A stretch of DNA of 64,000 nt from positions 23,934 to 87,933 of the forward strand of contig NZ_CP030852.1 of assembly GCF_003325355.1 (NCBI RefSeq), written 5' to 3'. The stretch comes from Runella rosea. GTDB lineage: Bacteria > Bacteroidota > Bacteroidia > Cytophagales > Spirosomataceae. Of the stretch, positions 54,540 to 63,496 are shown one piece after another. Under the pieces are notes generated by a model. It worked only from the letters and a program-made list of their open reading frames with translations. It was not told where the DNA came from and ran no database searches. How positions within the stretch are numbered: the stretch's first letter is position 1; each line of letters starts with the position of its first letter. The translations under genes were made by a program, and so were the position numbers.

Positions 54540-55331
54540 TTATGAGGTGGTTGTGCCGTTTGCAAAAGCAACTTCTGTTGGTAGTGCGCCCATCAATGAA
54601 CCTACCAATTGCAGAGGTACTTTTCCTTCCCGAATCAGCATCACATCATAAACACGTCGTTCGCCTAGCGAACTTTTCACGGTGGCCTCAAACCAAATGT
54701 AATCTCGGTCGTTGGTAATGTTTTCGACCGATAGGGGCGTAAAACCCGATTCTTTGGCAAACAAATCTTGAAACATCTGCCGGATAGCTTCACGACCCAC
54801 TACGTCTACGCGGGCGGTAATCAATTGCGCATCCTCCGTAAAAAAATCATCTGCCAATCCATTAAAATCACCTTCACGGTGGAACTCAAGGTAGCGACTG
54901 TGAAAAGCTCGCGCCATGGTAGAATCTGGCGCTGTAAAGCCCGTAAAATCATCGGGTTGCCACACCGTACCTTGTCGCAGGCCAAAGAGTTGGAGGTAAA
55001 ACTTTCCATTTTGAATAAACTTTACCTCGTAGATTTTGACAGGCTTACCTTGGGTGTTTTGAATGGTCATTTCCATCCAAATAAAATTTTTGCCCACCGT
55101 AAACTTGTCAATGGTTCGTTCTCCTAACGTGCTTAAACGGCTCAGATACAGCCTTATCAGCTCTTTTAGTGCTGTGTGTCCCTCCGCCCTGAAAGTGAAT
55201 CCGTGGATACGGGCATCCTCAGCATAGCACCCCTCAACCATGCCGTCAATATCGCCTTGTTGCAGAAAACCCATTTGCTTCGCTTGTAAAGCTTCGGCTT
55301 CGGCGGTTTGGGTACTTTGATTTTCCTGCAT
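54540..55331 (-). CDS. Double SnoaL-like protein 6 (two fused domains)
   Basis: 263 residues made of two NTF2-fold halves. The first (about 1-130) has KQMGFLQQGDIDGMVEGCYA and GHTALKELIRLYLSRL; the second (about 140-260) has SRYLEFHREGDFNGLADDFF and GREAIRQMFQDLFAKESG. Each half ends with a similar strand pair (YEVKFIQNGKFYLQLFGLRQ, DVMLIREGKVPLQLVGSL). It is an internal duplication and fusion, parallel to gene 8. Confidence 0.85.
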   Translation of the reverse strand: MQENQSTQTAEAEALQAKQMGFLQQGDIDGMVEGCYAEDARIHGFTFRAEGHTALKELIRLYLSRLSTLGERTIDKFTVGKNFIWMEMTIQNTQGKPVKIYEVKFIQNGKFYLQLFGLRQGTVWQPDDFTGFTAPDSTMARAFHSRYLEFHREGDFNGLADDFFTEDAQLITARVDVVGREAIRQMFQDLFAKESGFTPLSVENITNDRDYIWFEATVKSSLGERRVYDVMLIREGKVPLQLVGSLMGALPTEVAFANGTTTS

Positions 55332-55368
55332 GATTGAAAATGACGTTTTTGGTTGGAGGTATTATTGT

Positions 55369-55779
55369 TTATTTAATAACACCTAGTTGGTGCAACAAAC
55401 CGAGACTATCGCCCGACATCCACATTTCGGCAATCTTCCCGTCTTGGATGCGAAACATATTGATTCCTTGGTCTGTCACATCACGATTGGTGGCAGGGTT
55501 TCCCAAAAACACACCCGTATTTGTGGCAGTATAAGACCACCGGCAAACGACCTTATCACCTTCAGCTACCAAATCATGGATCGTAAAATGAACATTTGGA
55601 AAGGCAATGAGTGCGGTTTTTAACCACACTTGAAACGAGGGTGGCTGGTGAGCCTGACCGGGCGGAAAGTGTAATTTTACGTCTGGCAGGGTAATCTCGT
55701 CGATTACCTTTTCGTCCTTTTTGTTCCAAAGGTCAATCCAGTACCGGGTAACCACTGCTTTGTTGGCTTCAATTGACAT
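55369..55779 (-). CDS. SnoaL-like ester cyclase 7
   Basis: 136 residues from the ATG 55779 (MSIEANKAVVTRYWIDLWNK), chosen over an upstream start because it aligns with gene 3. It has FPNVHFTIHDLVAEGDKVVC, GNPATNRDVTDQGINMFRIQ and the closing GKIAEMWMSGDSLGLLHQLG. Gap to gene 8 of 43 bp. Confidence 0.86.
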   Translation of the reverse strand: MSIEANKAVVTRYWIDLWNKKDEKVIDEITLPDVKLHFPPGQAHQPPSFQVWLKTALIAFPNVHFTIHDLVAEGDKVVCRWSYTATNTGVFLGNPATNRDVTDQGINMFRIQDGKIAEMWMSGDSLGLLHQLGVIK

Positions 55780-55822
55780 GAGAAAAGAGTTAACGTTTTC
55801 GGTTAAAAAGAACAAAGTTTAT

Positions 55823-56695
55823 TTAGACAGGAATAACGCCTAATTGCTGCATGAGACCGAAATCATTTTCGTTTACGTGGACAGACACAATCTTGCCGTG
55901 ACGAATGGTGAAAATGTCGATGCCAAAATCTTTGATTTTGTTGCCGGTTGCGGGTGCTCCCAAGAACTCTCCCAAGTGAGTTCCCGTAATTTGCCAACGG
56001 CTGGCTACTTTGTTGCCTTCGCTCATGTGGCGCAATGCCGTAAACTGAATGTCGGGGAATGCATTGCGGAGGTACATTACGAAGCCTTTGAAGGCCTCAT
56101 ATCCCGTAATTGGCTCCGGTTGAGTAGGAATAATGAAGGCAAAATTGGGTGCCAAAATTTCTTCAACTACTTCCAGTCTACCTTCACTCATGATGTCTTG
56201 GAAATAACGCATCGCTAAAGCCTCGTTTTGCTCAGGAGTGGTTTCTTCCACGATTTCAGGAGCGGGAATTACGCCGAGTTGCATCATCAATCCGAGCGTA
56301 TCTTCGTGGCCTATTGACTCAGTAATTTTGCCGTCTTTGATGGTGTGCCACGTCATTCCATCTATCTGGAAGTAATTTCCTGTGGCTTCCAAATTGCCTT
56401 TTACGGTCAATAATGGCCCACCAACGTGCGTACCACCACCTACCCAGCGCGTAGCCACCCAATCTCCACTTGCCACCATGTCTTGGGGGTCAATGTAAAA
56501 ATCTGGGAAAGCACTATGTAACATATTTACCAGACCCAAAAAACCATCTGGCCCGTGGAAGGGCTCGGGGTGAGTGGGTAACGTAAAAACGAAGTCTTCT
56601 GACAGAATTTCATAGGCTGAATCCTTATTCGCCTGGTTCATGATTTCATGAAAGTACCGACGCGCGATGGCTTTGTTTGGGTTGCCTTGTGACAT
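55823..56695 (-). CDS. Double SnoaL-like ester cyclase 8 (two fused domains)
   Basis: 290 residues from two ester-cyclase-like copies. Both halves have the start IARRYFHEIMNQANK or LAMRYFQDIMSEGRLE, then FVFTLPTHPEPFHG or FAFIIPTQPEPITG, and end SIGHEDTLGLMMQLGVIPAP or VHVNENDFGLMQQLGVIPV. The two halves are clearly a tandem duplication joined by the linker EIVEETTPEQNEA. It is the gene nearest to the GMC oxidoreductase. Confidence 0.87.
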   Translation of the reverse strand: MSQGNPNKAIARRYFHEIMNQANKDSAYEILSEDFVFTLPTHPEPFHGPDGFLGLVNMLHSAFPDFYIDPQDMVASGDWVATRWVGGGTHVGGPLLTVKGNLEATGNYFQIDGMTWHTIKDGKITESIGHEDTLGLMMQLGVIPAPEIVEETTPEQNEALAMRYFQDIMSEGRLEVVEEILAPNFAFIIPTQPEPITGYEAFKGFVMYLRNAFPDIQFTALRHMSEGNKVASRWQITGTHLGEFLGAPATGNKIKDFGIDIFTIRHGKIVSVHVNENDFGLMQQLGVIPV

Positions 56696-56762
56696 TTTTG
56701 TAGAAATTAAAATTTATAAGCTGGTTTAGTTACTTCAAATCAAGAATTATTAATCATTCAAT

Positions 56763-58277
56763 TTAGGCGTCTGCCAAAATCATGTCGGCGGCTTTTTCGC
56801 CAATCATAAAGCAGACCGCCACGGTATTGCCACTCGTTACGTTTGGCATCACTGAGGCATCGGCTACGCGCAAGCTGGAAATTCCGTGCACACGCAAGCG
56901 GGAATCTACCACCGCTAAGTCGTCCGTACCGATTTTGCAAGTACCTGCGGGGTGCCAGAGCGTTGAGCTTTGGGTGCGAATGAACCCATCAGGATCTCCA
57001 GGGCCGGGCGCTAACTCACCCCCATTAATGGGCGCAAACGCTTGGGTGTTGCTCAAATTACGAACCAGTTGAATGGCTTTTCGCAATACCTCCATGTCGT
57101 CGGGATGCTCCAGATAATTGGGATTAATGAGCGGTTTGTCGTGGGGGTCGTCTGAACGAAGTTTGACGTCGCCTACGCTTTTAGGCTGCACTAGAATCGG
57201 GAGAAAAATGCAGACATTTCCACCGAAATCGGGTAAAACAGGAGCTAAAGGCGCGGGAATGCTCGGGGTAAAATTGAGCTGTAAATCTGGCCCAACTGAA
57301 TTTTCGTTGGTCCTGACAAACAACGCATTGCCCGTCAATAAAGTGGTCATTGGACCGTCGTTGGTACGAAAAATAACTGGCAACTGCACGTGATCCTGCA
57401 AGTTTTTACCTACGCCTGGCAGCTCATGCTGTACTGGAATGCCCACGCTTTGTAAATGTTCAGCCTCACCAATGCCCGACAGCAAGAGGATTTTAGGAGA
57501 ACTTAGCGCTCCCGCACTGACAATCACTTCTTTCTCCACCAGGAGTTGCTCAATTTTTCCGTTTAGCTGGTATTCAACGCCAATTGCTTTCTTATCCATG
57601 ATCAATATACGCGTTACTTCGGCACCCGTAATGAGCGAAAAGTTTGGACGGTCAAGAATAGGCTGCAAAAAAGCGGTGGCACTGCTAGCGCGTTGGCCTT
57701 CTGGGGTGATGTGAAACTGAAGCAATGCCGCTCCATTTTCTTGCCGCTCACCGTTATAGTCCCAATGGGGGCCATCATAACCGAGTTCGACGGCTGCCTG
57801 CAAGAATTCCTCAGAGCGCATTACGTCGTCTGGACAATCACGAACGGAGATTTCGCCGCCTGTACCTCTAAAATTAGGATCACCGCCTTGGTAATCTTCC
57901 AATTTTTTGAAATAAGGCAACACATCCTTGTAGCTCCAACCGTCGGCCCCCAAGGCCTGCCATTGATCGAAGTTGGCGGGGTTGCCCCTCACGTACATCA
58001 TGGCATTGATGGAAGTACTTCCCCCCACTACTTTTCCCTGATTGATGGTCAGTTCGCGGCCAGCCATTGCGGGTTGAGGAGTGGTTGGAAGTGACCAATC
58101 GAGCTGAGAACCCCACAATTTTACAAAGCCACCTGGTTCGACAACATTGGCGGTTTGATCCCATTCTCCGGCTTCAAGCAGCACTACCTGCACGGAAGGG
58201 TCGGCACTGAGTCGGTTTGCAATGACGCTCCCCGAAGCGCCTGCTCCGATAATAATGTAATGACAGTGAGATTTCAT
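56763..58277 (-). CDS. GMC family FAD-dependent oxidoreductase
   Basis: 504 residues. The FAD site is HYIIIGAGASGSVIANRL near residue 5, followed by VVLLEAG and the GMC signature GGSTSINAMMYVRGNPANFD at about 85-105. The active-site His442 is in STLWHPAGTCKIG and the partner Asn484 in NVTSGNTVAVCFM. The family (choline dehydrogenase, aryl-alcohol oxidase) oxidises a primary or secondary alcohol to the carbonyl. No signal peptide, so cytosolic. The alcohol is unknown. Confidence 0.93.
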   Translation of the reverse strand: MKSHCHYIIIGAGASGSVIANRLSADPSVQVVLLEAGEWDQTANVVEPGGFVKLWGSQLDWSLPTTPQPAMAGRELTINQGKVVGGSTSINAMMYVRGNPANFDQWQALGADGWSYKDVLPYFKKLEDYQGGDPNFRGTGGEISVRDCPDDVMRSEEFLQAAVELGYDGPHWDYNGERQENGAALLQFHITPEGQRASSATAFLQPILDRPNFSLITGAEVTRILIMDKKAIGVEYQLNGKIEQLLVEKEVIVSAGALSSPKILLLSGIGEAEHLQSVGIPVQHELPGVGKNLQDHVQLPVIFRTNDGPMTTLLTGNALFVRTNENSVGPDLQLNFTPSIPAPLAPVLPDFGGNVCIFLPILVQPKSVGDVKLRSDDPHDKPLINPNYLEHPDDMEVLRKAIQLVRNLSNTQAFAPINGGELAPGPGDPDGFIRTQSSTLWHPAGTCKIGTDDLAVVDSRLRVHGISSLRVADASVMPNVTSGNTVAVCFMIGEKAADMILADA

Positions 58278-58315
58278 TAAAGGTTTAGGAAAGTTTTAAA
58301 TAACGTCAACTGATA

Positions 58316-60022
58316 TTAATGAGAACAATTGATTTTAATTAAGTCTGGTTTATAATCTCCCTCTAGCACCAAGTCAATCAGGAAAGGCTCATCGTCGGCC
58401 AGCATTTTTTCAATGGCAGGCAGGATTTCAGATTCTTTTTCTACCCGAACCGCTTTGACGCCCATGGATTGGGCCAAAAGGTCGAATCGGATGGCGGGGT
58501 AAGATAAATCAAAGGGCAGTGGATAGTCATGCTTATCAATGTTGCGTTCTTTCCAATAAACGTCAATGTTGAGTTGAAGCAACTTGTAAGAACCGTTGTT
58601 GCAGACGATAAACTTAGCCCCAGACTTGTGTCTTATGGCCGACCAAAGCGCCTGAATCGTGTACATACTGCCACCGTCTCCTGAAAATCCAATCACGACT
58701 TTCTCAGGATTTGCCAGTTTTACCCCAATGGCACCGGGAAAACCAACCCCAAGCGAACCGCCCCGGGTAACAAAGTAATGACCTGCCTGACGCGGTGGAA
58801 TGTAGCGGGTAATGGCGGGTGAATTGGTTAAGGCCTCGTCGAAAATTATAGCATCTGAAGGCAATTTTCGAGACAGTACTTCGGCAAACTGCGCCATCCG
58901 TAAGGTTTCTCTGGCGGGTTCGTCTTGGTCTTTGGCCAGTTCGGCAGAATGTTTTTTGGCTTTTTCATCCCCAATCTGGTGAACCCGGGCCGCCGCCGCC
59001 GCTTTAAATTCGGGCGTCATGGCTGATTTCAACGCATCGGCCAGTGCTTTCAGCGAAAGTTTGGGGTCACTGACTACGCCTACATCAACCCGGTGGTTCT
59101 TGGCAATTTCGTAACTATTGAGGTCGAAATGCACCACCTTGGCCCCAGGAGCATAAATATCACCCGTTTCAGGAAATACCTCTGGTAGCATGTAAGTGCC
59201 AACGATTAGGTTTATATCTCCTTTGGTTGTAATGGGGAGACTGTAAGACCCAAACATGTGCCCTGTGGTGCCTTGGTAGAGCGGGTGGGTTGTATCAAAA
59301 ATAACATCTCCAAAATCCACTCCGTATACTTCGGCACCGATGAGTTCAGCCACCTGTGTTAACTCAGGAATGGCGTTTGAATAGGCGACTCCGTCCCCGA
59401 TGAAAATCATGGGTTTTTCGGAAGCCAAAAGCATATTTGCCGTTTGGGTAATCAGCTCAGGGTCAGGAAGTACCCGCGTAGAGGGAATACAGGTCGGGAA
59501 TACTTCCTCTTCATTGACTTCGTCGAGGACGTTCATGGGTAAACAAACGTACACGGGTCCCATCGGTGGGGTAGAGGCAATTTTTACGGCTTTTCTGAGG
59601 GTTCGCAGCAATGATTTTGAATCCATTACCATTGTCGAAAACTTTGTGACGGGAGCCATCATTGCCACTAAATCATTGGCCATTTGCGCATCCATGTTCA
59701 TGTATTGCGTACCAGCATCCGACCCAATCACCACCAGTGGCGCGTGGCCTCTTTTGGCTTGGTAAACCGCACCCACCGCATTCCCAATCCCGGGAGAGCT
59801 GTGCAGCTGCACCAACGTAGGGCGTTGGGTATGCCGAGCATACCCATCCGCCATCATAACGGCAATACTTTCTTGCAACGTAAGAATATACTTCATGTCG
59901 GGGTATTCGGCAACGGCGTCCAGGAAACCCTGTTCAACCGTTCCCGGATTTCCAAACATAAAGTCCATCCCGTCGGCCAAAAACTGCTCGACGATTTTTT
60001 GATTACCTGTTTTACCAGCCAT
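58316..60022 (-). CDS. Thiamine-diphosphate-dependent decarboxylase, benzoylformate-decarboxylase-like
   Basis: 568 residues. The catalytic Glu51 is in ILTLQESIAVMMADG, His74 in VQLHSSPGIGNAVG matches the active-site His of benzoylformate decarboxylase, and the ThDP motif runs from GDG at 448-450 (GFSGDGGSMYTIQAL) to NN at 475-476. It most likely decarboxylates a 2-keto acid to an aldehyde, or joins two such units. The start overlaps the upstream DJ-1 gene by 11 bp, so the two are translated together. Confidence 0.9.
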   Translation of the reverse strand: MAGKTGNQKIVEQFLADGMDFMFGNPGTVEQGFLDAVAEYPDMKYILTLQESIAVMMADGYARHTQRPTLVQLHSSPGIGNAVGAVYQAKRGHAPLVVIGSDAGTQYMNMDAQMANDLVAMMAPVTKFSTMVMDSKSLLRTLRKAVKIASTPPMGPVYVCLPMNVLDEVNEEEVFPTCIPSTRVLPDPELITQTANMLLASEKPMIFIGDGVAYSNAIPELTQVAELIGAEVYGVDFGDVIFDTTHPLYQGTTGHMFGSYSLPITTKGDINLIVGTYMLPEVFPETGDIYAPGAKVVHFDLNSYEIAKNHRVDVGVVSDPKLSLKALADALKSAMTPEFKAAAAARVHQIGDEKAKKHSAELAKDQDEPARETLRMAQFAEVLSRKLPSDAIIFDEALTNSPAITRYIPPRQAGHYFVTRGGSLGVGFPGAIGVKLANPEKVVIGFSGDGGSMYTIQALWSAIRHKSGAKFIVCNNGSYKLLQLNIDVYWKERNIDKHDYPLPFDLSYPAIRFDLLAQSMGVKAVRVEKESEILPAIEKMLADDEPFLIDLVLEGDYKPDLIKINCSH

Positions 60023-60839
60023 ACCGTTTTACTCCTTTATCAAGCACATTTACAAATTGGTCGCCAAACTCGAATGAACATTGAAGAGAGCGGGCAGTAA
60101 TGAATGGATAATCCACGATAACGGAAGTTTCTTTGCCAAAATTTCCGTGGAATTGACCTTCGGGTCCAACGGCATCGGCCAGAATGTATTCAAGGCAATA
60201 CGGTGGAGGCCCCATGTTGAGGTCAGTGTTGAGGAATCCAGTACCATCATGATAATCATACTCAATGCAGTGACCAGTCACGTGTTTGCCTTTGATAATG
60301 GAAATACGCTCGTTGAAATCACGGGCAAAAACCAACGGAGCAACACCGTAGCAAATCGCACCGATAGGCTGATTTTTTTTGTAAAAACCTAAAATGAGGT
60401 CATGAACGCGCTGGTTGTTTACCATGTCGATGATTGGGCCGCTTCCGCCTACCAATAAAAGACCCGCATATTCTTCCGTCAGTTTTTCCTGAGCTACTTT
60501 TAAGTCTGCAAAATACTGCTCAAACGCCCTCAAGAAGTTTGGCGTTGAGAAATAAGGTCTTTCTGGAACTTCCTCCGAAAGATTGCGGCGTTGCTCTAAG
60601 CGATTGGTAGCTTCAAAAGCTTTTACTTTTTCGGCCGCTTCGGGCGTAGTTACGCATGTACCAAGCGGTGGATCTACGTAAGTAGTGTCATAACTTGGGG
60701 GCAAGGCTTGCGCCTTTTTACCCTTAGGGGTCATGAACTCGACGGTATAACCGGCGGCTTCCAATTTTTCGAGGGGCCCGACTAACTCAACGCCCCAGTA
60801 CCCGTACTCAGACAGGATAGCCAAAATTTTCTTAGACAT
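60012..60839 (-). CDS. DJ-1/PfpI family protein, long form
   Basis: 275 residues. Cys163 in QPIGAICYGVAPLV is the nucleophile and Glu18 in YGYWGVELVGPL its partner; GLLLVGGSGPIIDMV precedes. The family includes HchA-like glyoxalase III, which converts 2-oxoaldehydes to hydroxy acids without glutathione. It is the first gene of the SnoaL cluster and is coupled to the ThDP enzyme, consistent with handling a reactive aldehyde. Confidence 0.87.
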   Translation of the reverse strand: MSKKILAILSEYGYWGVELVGPLEKLEAAGYTVEFMTPKGKKAQALPPSYDTTYVDPPLGTCVTTPEAAEKVKAFEATNRLEQRRNLSEEVPERPYFSTPNFLRAFEQYFADLKVAQEKLTEEYAGLLLVGGSGPIIDMVNNQRVHDLILGFYKKNQPIGAICYGVAPLVFARDFNERISIIKGKHVTGHCIEYDYHDGTGFLNTDLNMGPPPYCLEYILADAVGPEGQFHGNFGKETSVIVDYPFITARSLQCSFEFGDQFVNVLDKGVKRYGW

Positions 60840-60910
60840 AAAAGAGAAAAAATCTATGATGAACGATAAATTGATTACAATAATTAGATCTTTGATAATG
60901 CTTTTTTACC

Positions 60911-62767
60911 TCAATACACATCGCTCGCCTCGACGGCGGAAGCGGTGGGATGAGGGATGTTTTTTTTCCGTTTCAAGGCTATTTCGTGCGCGGTGTCGTA
61001 ATGCGTGCGCATGTTGTTCCAACTAAATTTTTCTAGTACATTTTCCATTCTGTTGCGCTCAGATTCATTGCTGCGGCGGGTCTTTTTGACAAACCGAAAC
61101 ATGATATCGGTCAACTGCTCAACGGATTCAGTATACGTTTGAGATTTACGATTGACGACATAGATACCTCGGTCGTCGTGATTTTTCATGTTTTGGGTAA
61201 CATAATGCCCAAAACCCGATAAATTACTGGTCACCGTTGGCACTCCCGCCACCACGCATTCTTGAGGTGTATAACCCCATGGTTCATAAAAACTCGGAAA
61301 AATCCCTAAATGGCATCCACAGACAAATTGACCGTATTCAAGCCCAAATAGGGGATTTGAGGAGGTGATAAATTCGGGGTGATAAACTACTTTGACTTTA
61401 TCTTTCTGATTATTAAGGAGATTTGTTTGCCGACAATAATCAGTGATTTCGTCATCCTGTGCCAAATCGTGGGTTAGAAAAGCGGGTTGATTTTCAGACC
61501 GCCAGCTCAGAATCGTTCTTACTCTTCGGTGTTGGAGGTATTCACTCACAAAAGAATTAAGATTGGGTAGTTGAATCTGATCGTCCGTTACAAAACTCTT
61601 GAAGAGTTTACTGCCCACTTCCCTTTGAATAGACTTACAGGTTTCTTCCAATTCGTTGAGGACAGAATGTGAGTTAATGACTGAAGCATTGACCGACCTA
61701 ACTTTTTGATTGGTAATGATAAACATCACCACTGTGGTATCCATACGTGCCTGCTTCATTTTAGTGTTTAGCAGGGAAAGTGCTTCAAGGGTAATGTCAA
61801 ATCCTTTGTTTTTATATTCAAATCTACCTGACGTAAAAAAATAAATGGTCTTGTTGAGGTCAAATGAATAACTCGGGAAAAAATGACCCATAATAAACTT
61901 ATGGATGTGCTTCCGGTATTGCAGATGCAAATTTTCTAATTTGAAGAGGGGAAACTTTTCCAACTTGATGCCATTGGGGGTAATCAAATCGGGTACTCTT
62001 CCTAGAAAATGAATGCATTCCTGGGAGGTAATTTCACTGATGGTGGTGAAAGTGCCGGCACTTTGGGCAGCCATGCGTTCTATAATGACCTGCGCCTCAA
62101 TGCCATAGCGGCGGGATTCTTGTCGCCAGTCAAATTTCTCGAGTTTTTTGTAAAAATCTGGTTCATTTTGGGCTAAATACCGCCCTAAAATGGTTGCATG
62201 GGTGGTGAATACCGTAGCGATATTTACTTTTTTGGCGAACAATTTAGGTAAACCGCTCCCCGTCATCCATTCGTGAAAATGGACAACAACTTCATTGGAA
62301 ATCGGATTGACCGCCATGAATTCGACGATAAAAAGCCGAATCATTTCACCGAATGCAAGTACCTGATTTACCAATGGGTCTGTTCCAAAATCCTGTACTT
62401 TATGTTGCTCCTGAAACTCGGTTTTGAGGTGACTGAGTTTGGACCAAATACAGTTTAAATCAAATAAAATTACCCTTGGTTTACCTGTTACCAGCAACCA
62501 ATAGCCACAATGTATGGTTAGACCCATACCTCGTAACTTTTCTACTGTTTTGCCAACAGGGGAATCATTCGGATAATCAATCGGTTCAAATTCTACTGCC
62601 TTTTGAGCAAAATAGGGGCCCATCATTATGTAGCCATCTCCCCATTTATCCATCATTGATGGAATTTTTGAACGAATTACTGTATGAATTCCCCCAATTT
62701 GGTTACATATTTCCCAAGAAACTTCAAACAGTAGTTTCTTTTTCGAATTTGTAATTAATGAGGTCAA
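60911..62767 (-). CDS. Glycogen synthase of the eukaryotic GT3 type
   Basis: 618 residues. The N-terminal signature LLFEVSWEICNQIGGIHTVI is that of GT3 glycogen synthases; further segments are EVVVHFHEWMTGSGLPKLFA, TIFTTHATILGRYLAQ-like VFTTHATILGRYL, and the acidic GIFPSFYEPWGYTPQECVVA with the catalytic Glu. It transfers glucose from a nucleotide sugar to glycogen. Only a TTG at 62767 can start before the motif, because an in-frame TAA lies shortly upstream and the first ATG is too far inside. It probably supplies the polymer later trimmed by GlgX. Confidence 0.88.
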   Translation of the reverse strand: MTSLITNSKKKLLFEVSWEICNQIGGIHTVIRSKIPSMMDKWGDGYIMMGPYFAQKAVEFEPIDYPNDSPVGKTVEKLRGMGLTIHCGYWLLVTGKPRVILFDLNCIWSKLSHLKTEFQEQHKVQDFGTDPLVNQVLAFGEMIRLFIVEFMAVNPISNEVVVHFHEWMTGSGLPKLFAKKVNIATVFTTHATILGRYLAQNEPDFYKKLEKFDWRQESRRYGIEAQVIIERMAAQSAGTFTTISEITSQECIHFLGRVPDLITPNGIKLEKFPLFKLENLHLQYRKHIHKFIMGHFFPSYSFDLNKTIYFFTSGRFEYKNKGFDITLEALSLLNTKMKQARMDTTVVMFIITNQKVRSVNASVINSHSVLNELEETCKSIQREVGSKLFKSFVTDDQIQLPNLNSFVSEYLQHRRVRTILSWRSENQPAFLTHDLAQDDEITDYCRQTNLLNNQKDKVKVVYHPEFITSSNPLFGLEYGQFVCGCHLGIFPSFYEPWGYTPQECVVAGVPTVTSNLSGFGHYVTQNMKNHDDRGIYVVNRKSQTYTESVEQLTDIMFRFVKKTRRSNESERNRMENVLEKFSWNNMRTHYDTAHEIALKRKKNIPHPTASAVEASDVY

Positions 62768-63496
62768 AAGTGTTACCGGGTTTAGGGGTTACAATAAATA
62801 TAAATGCACATCTCCACAAATGCACCTTGAATAAGTACACTTGAAATCAGAGGCAAAACAAAATCAGTCATGACCTACAAAAAATAGATTGACAAATTAG
62901 CTTACCACAAGAGTGTTACAGGACCAAGCACAATTGATATAGAGTTTTTCAGCAGTGCTTGCCGAAGGGTTAAAACGTTTGAGAATACTTTGTTTTGAGT
63001 CTTTATCCTAACATTGATATATCAAAAATGATTGATACCCTAAAGAATACCAAATATTTTCAGTGAAGAACGCCCATTTTCCATTGAATTGTGCATTATT
63101 CACAGGGAAAGCGCTAATCTTTAACAGGGATGTGGTATTAAATCACAGAAATTTACAGGGAAAGTGAAAATTTTGTATGTCTTATAAATTCAGCTGCCTT
63201 TTAAGGATAATTTTGGCTTTTATGTGCCTTTTACAATGCTTTGTATGGTTTGTTGAAGGAGATAATTAGTGCCTATTTTTCAGTGAATGTGCTTTTATTT
63301 TCAGTGAATAGCCAATTTTGGCCAGTAAATTGATGTTTTTAGATTCTACTTTTAAAGCCTTGTAATAATCATTTATATCCCTCACTCAGTGCATGATAAA
63401 GTAATGAGAGCTAAAAGAAAAATACCATTTATCCGTTTTAAAATAGCTCAAGAAGTCAAAAATTGCATTTTGAGTTAATATAAATAGAAAAATTAC
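62768..63496. other. Intergenic region, nothing recognised
   Basis: About 730 bp with no supported gene. The phrase TTTTCAGTGAA recurs at least three times (near 63057, 63280 and 63300) without a fixed spacing. No RNA gene or promoter could be assigned. Confidence 0.45.
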
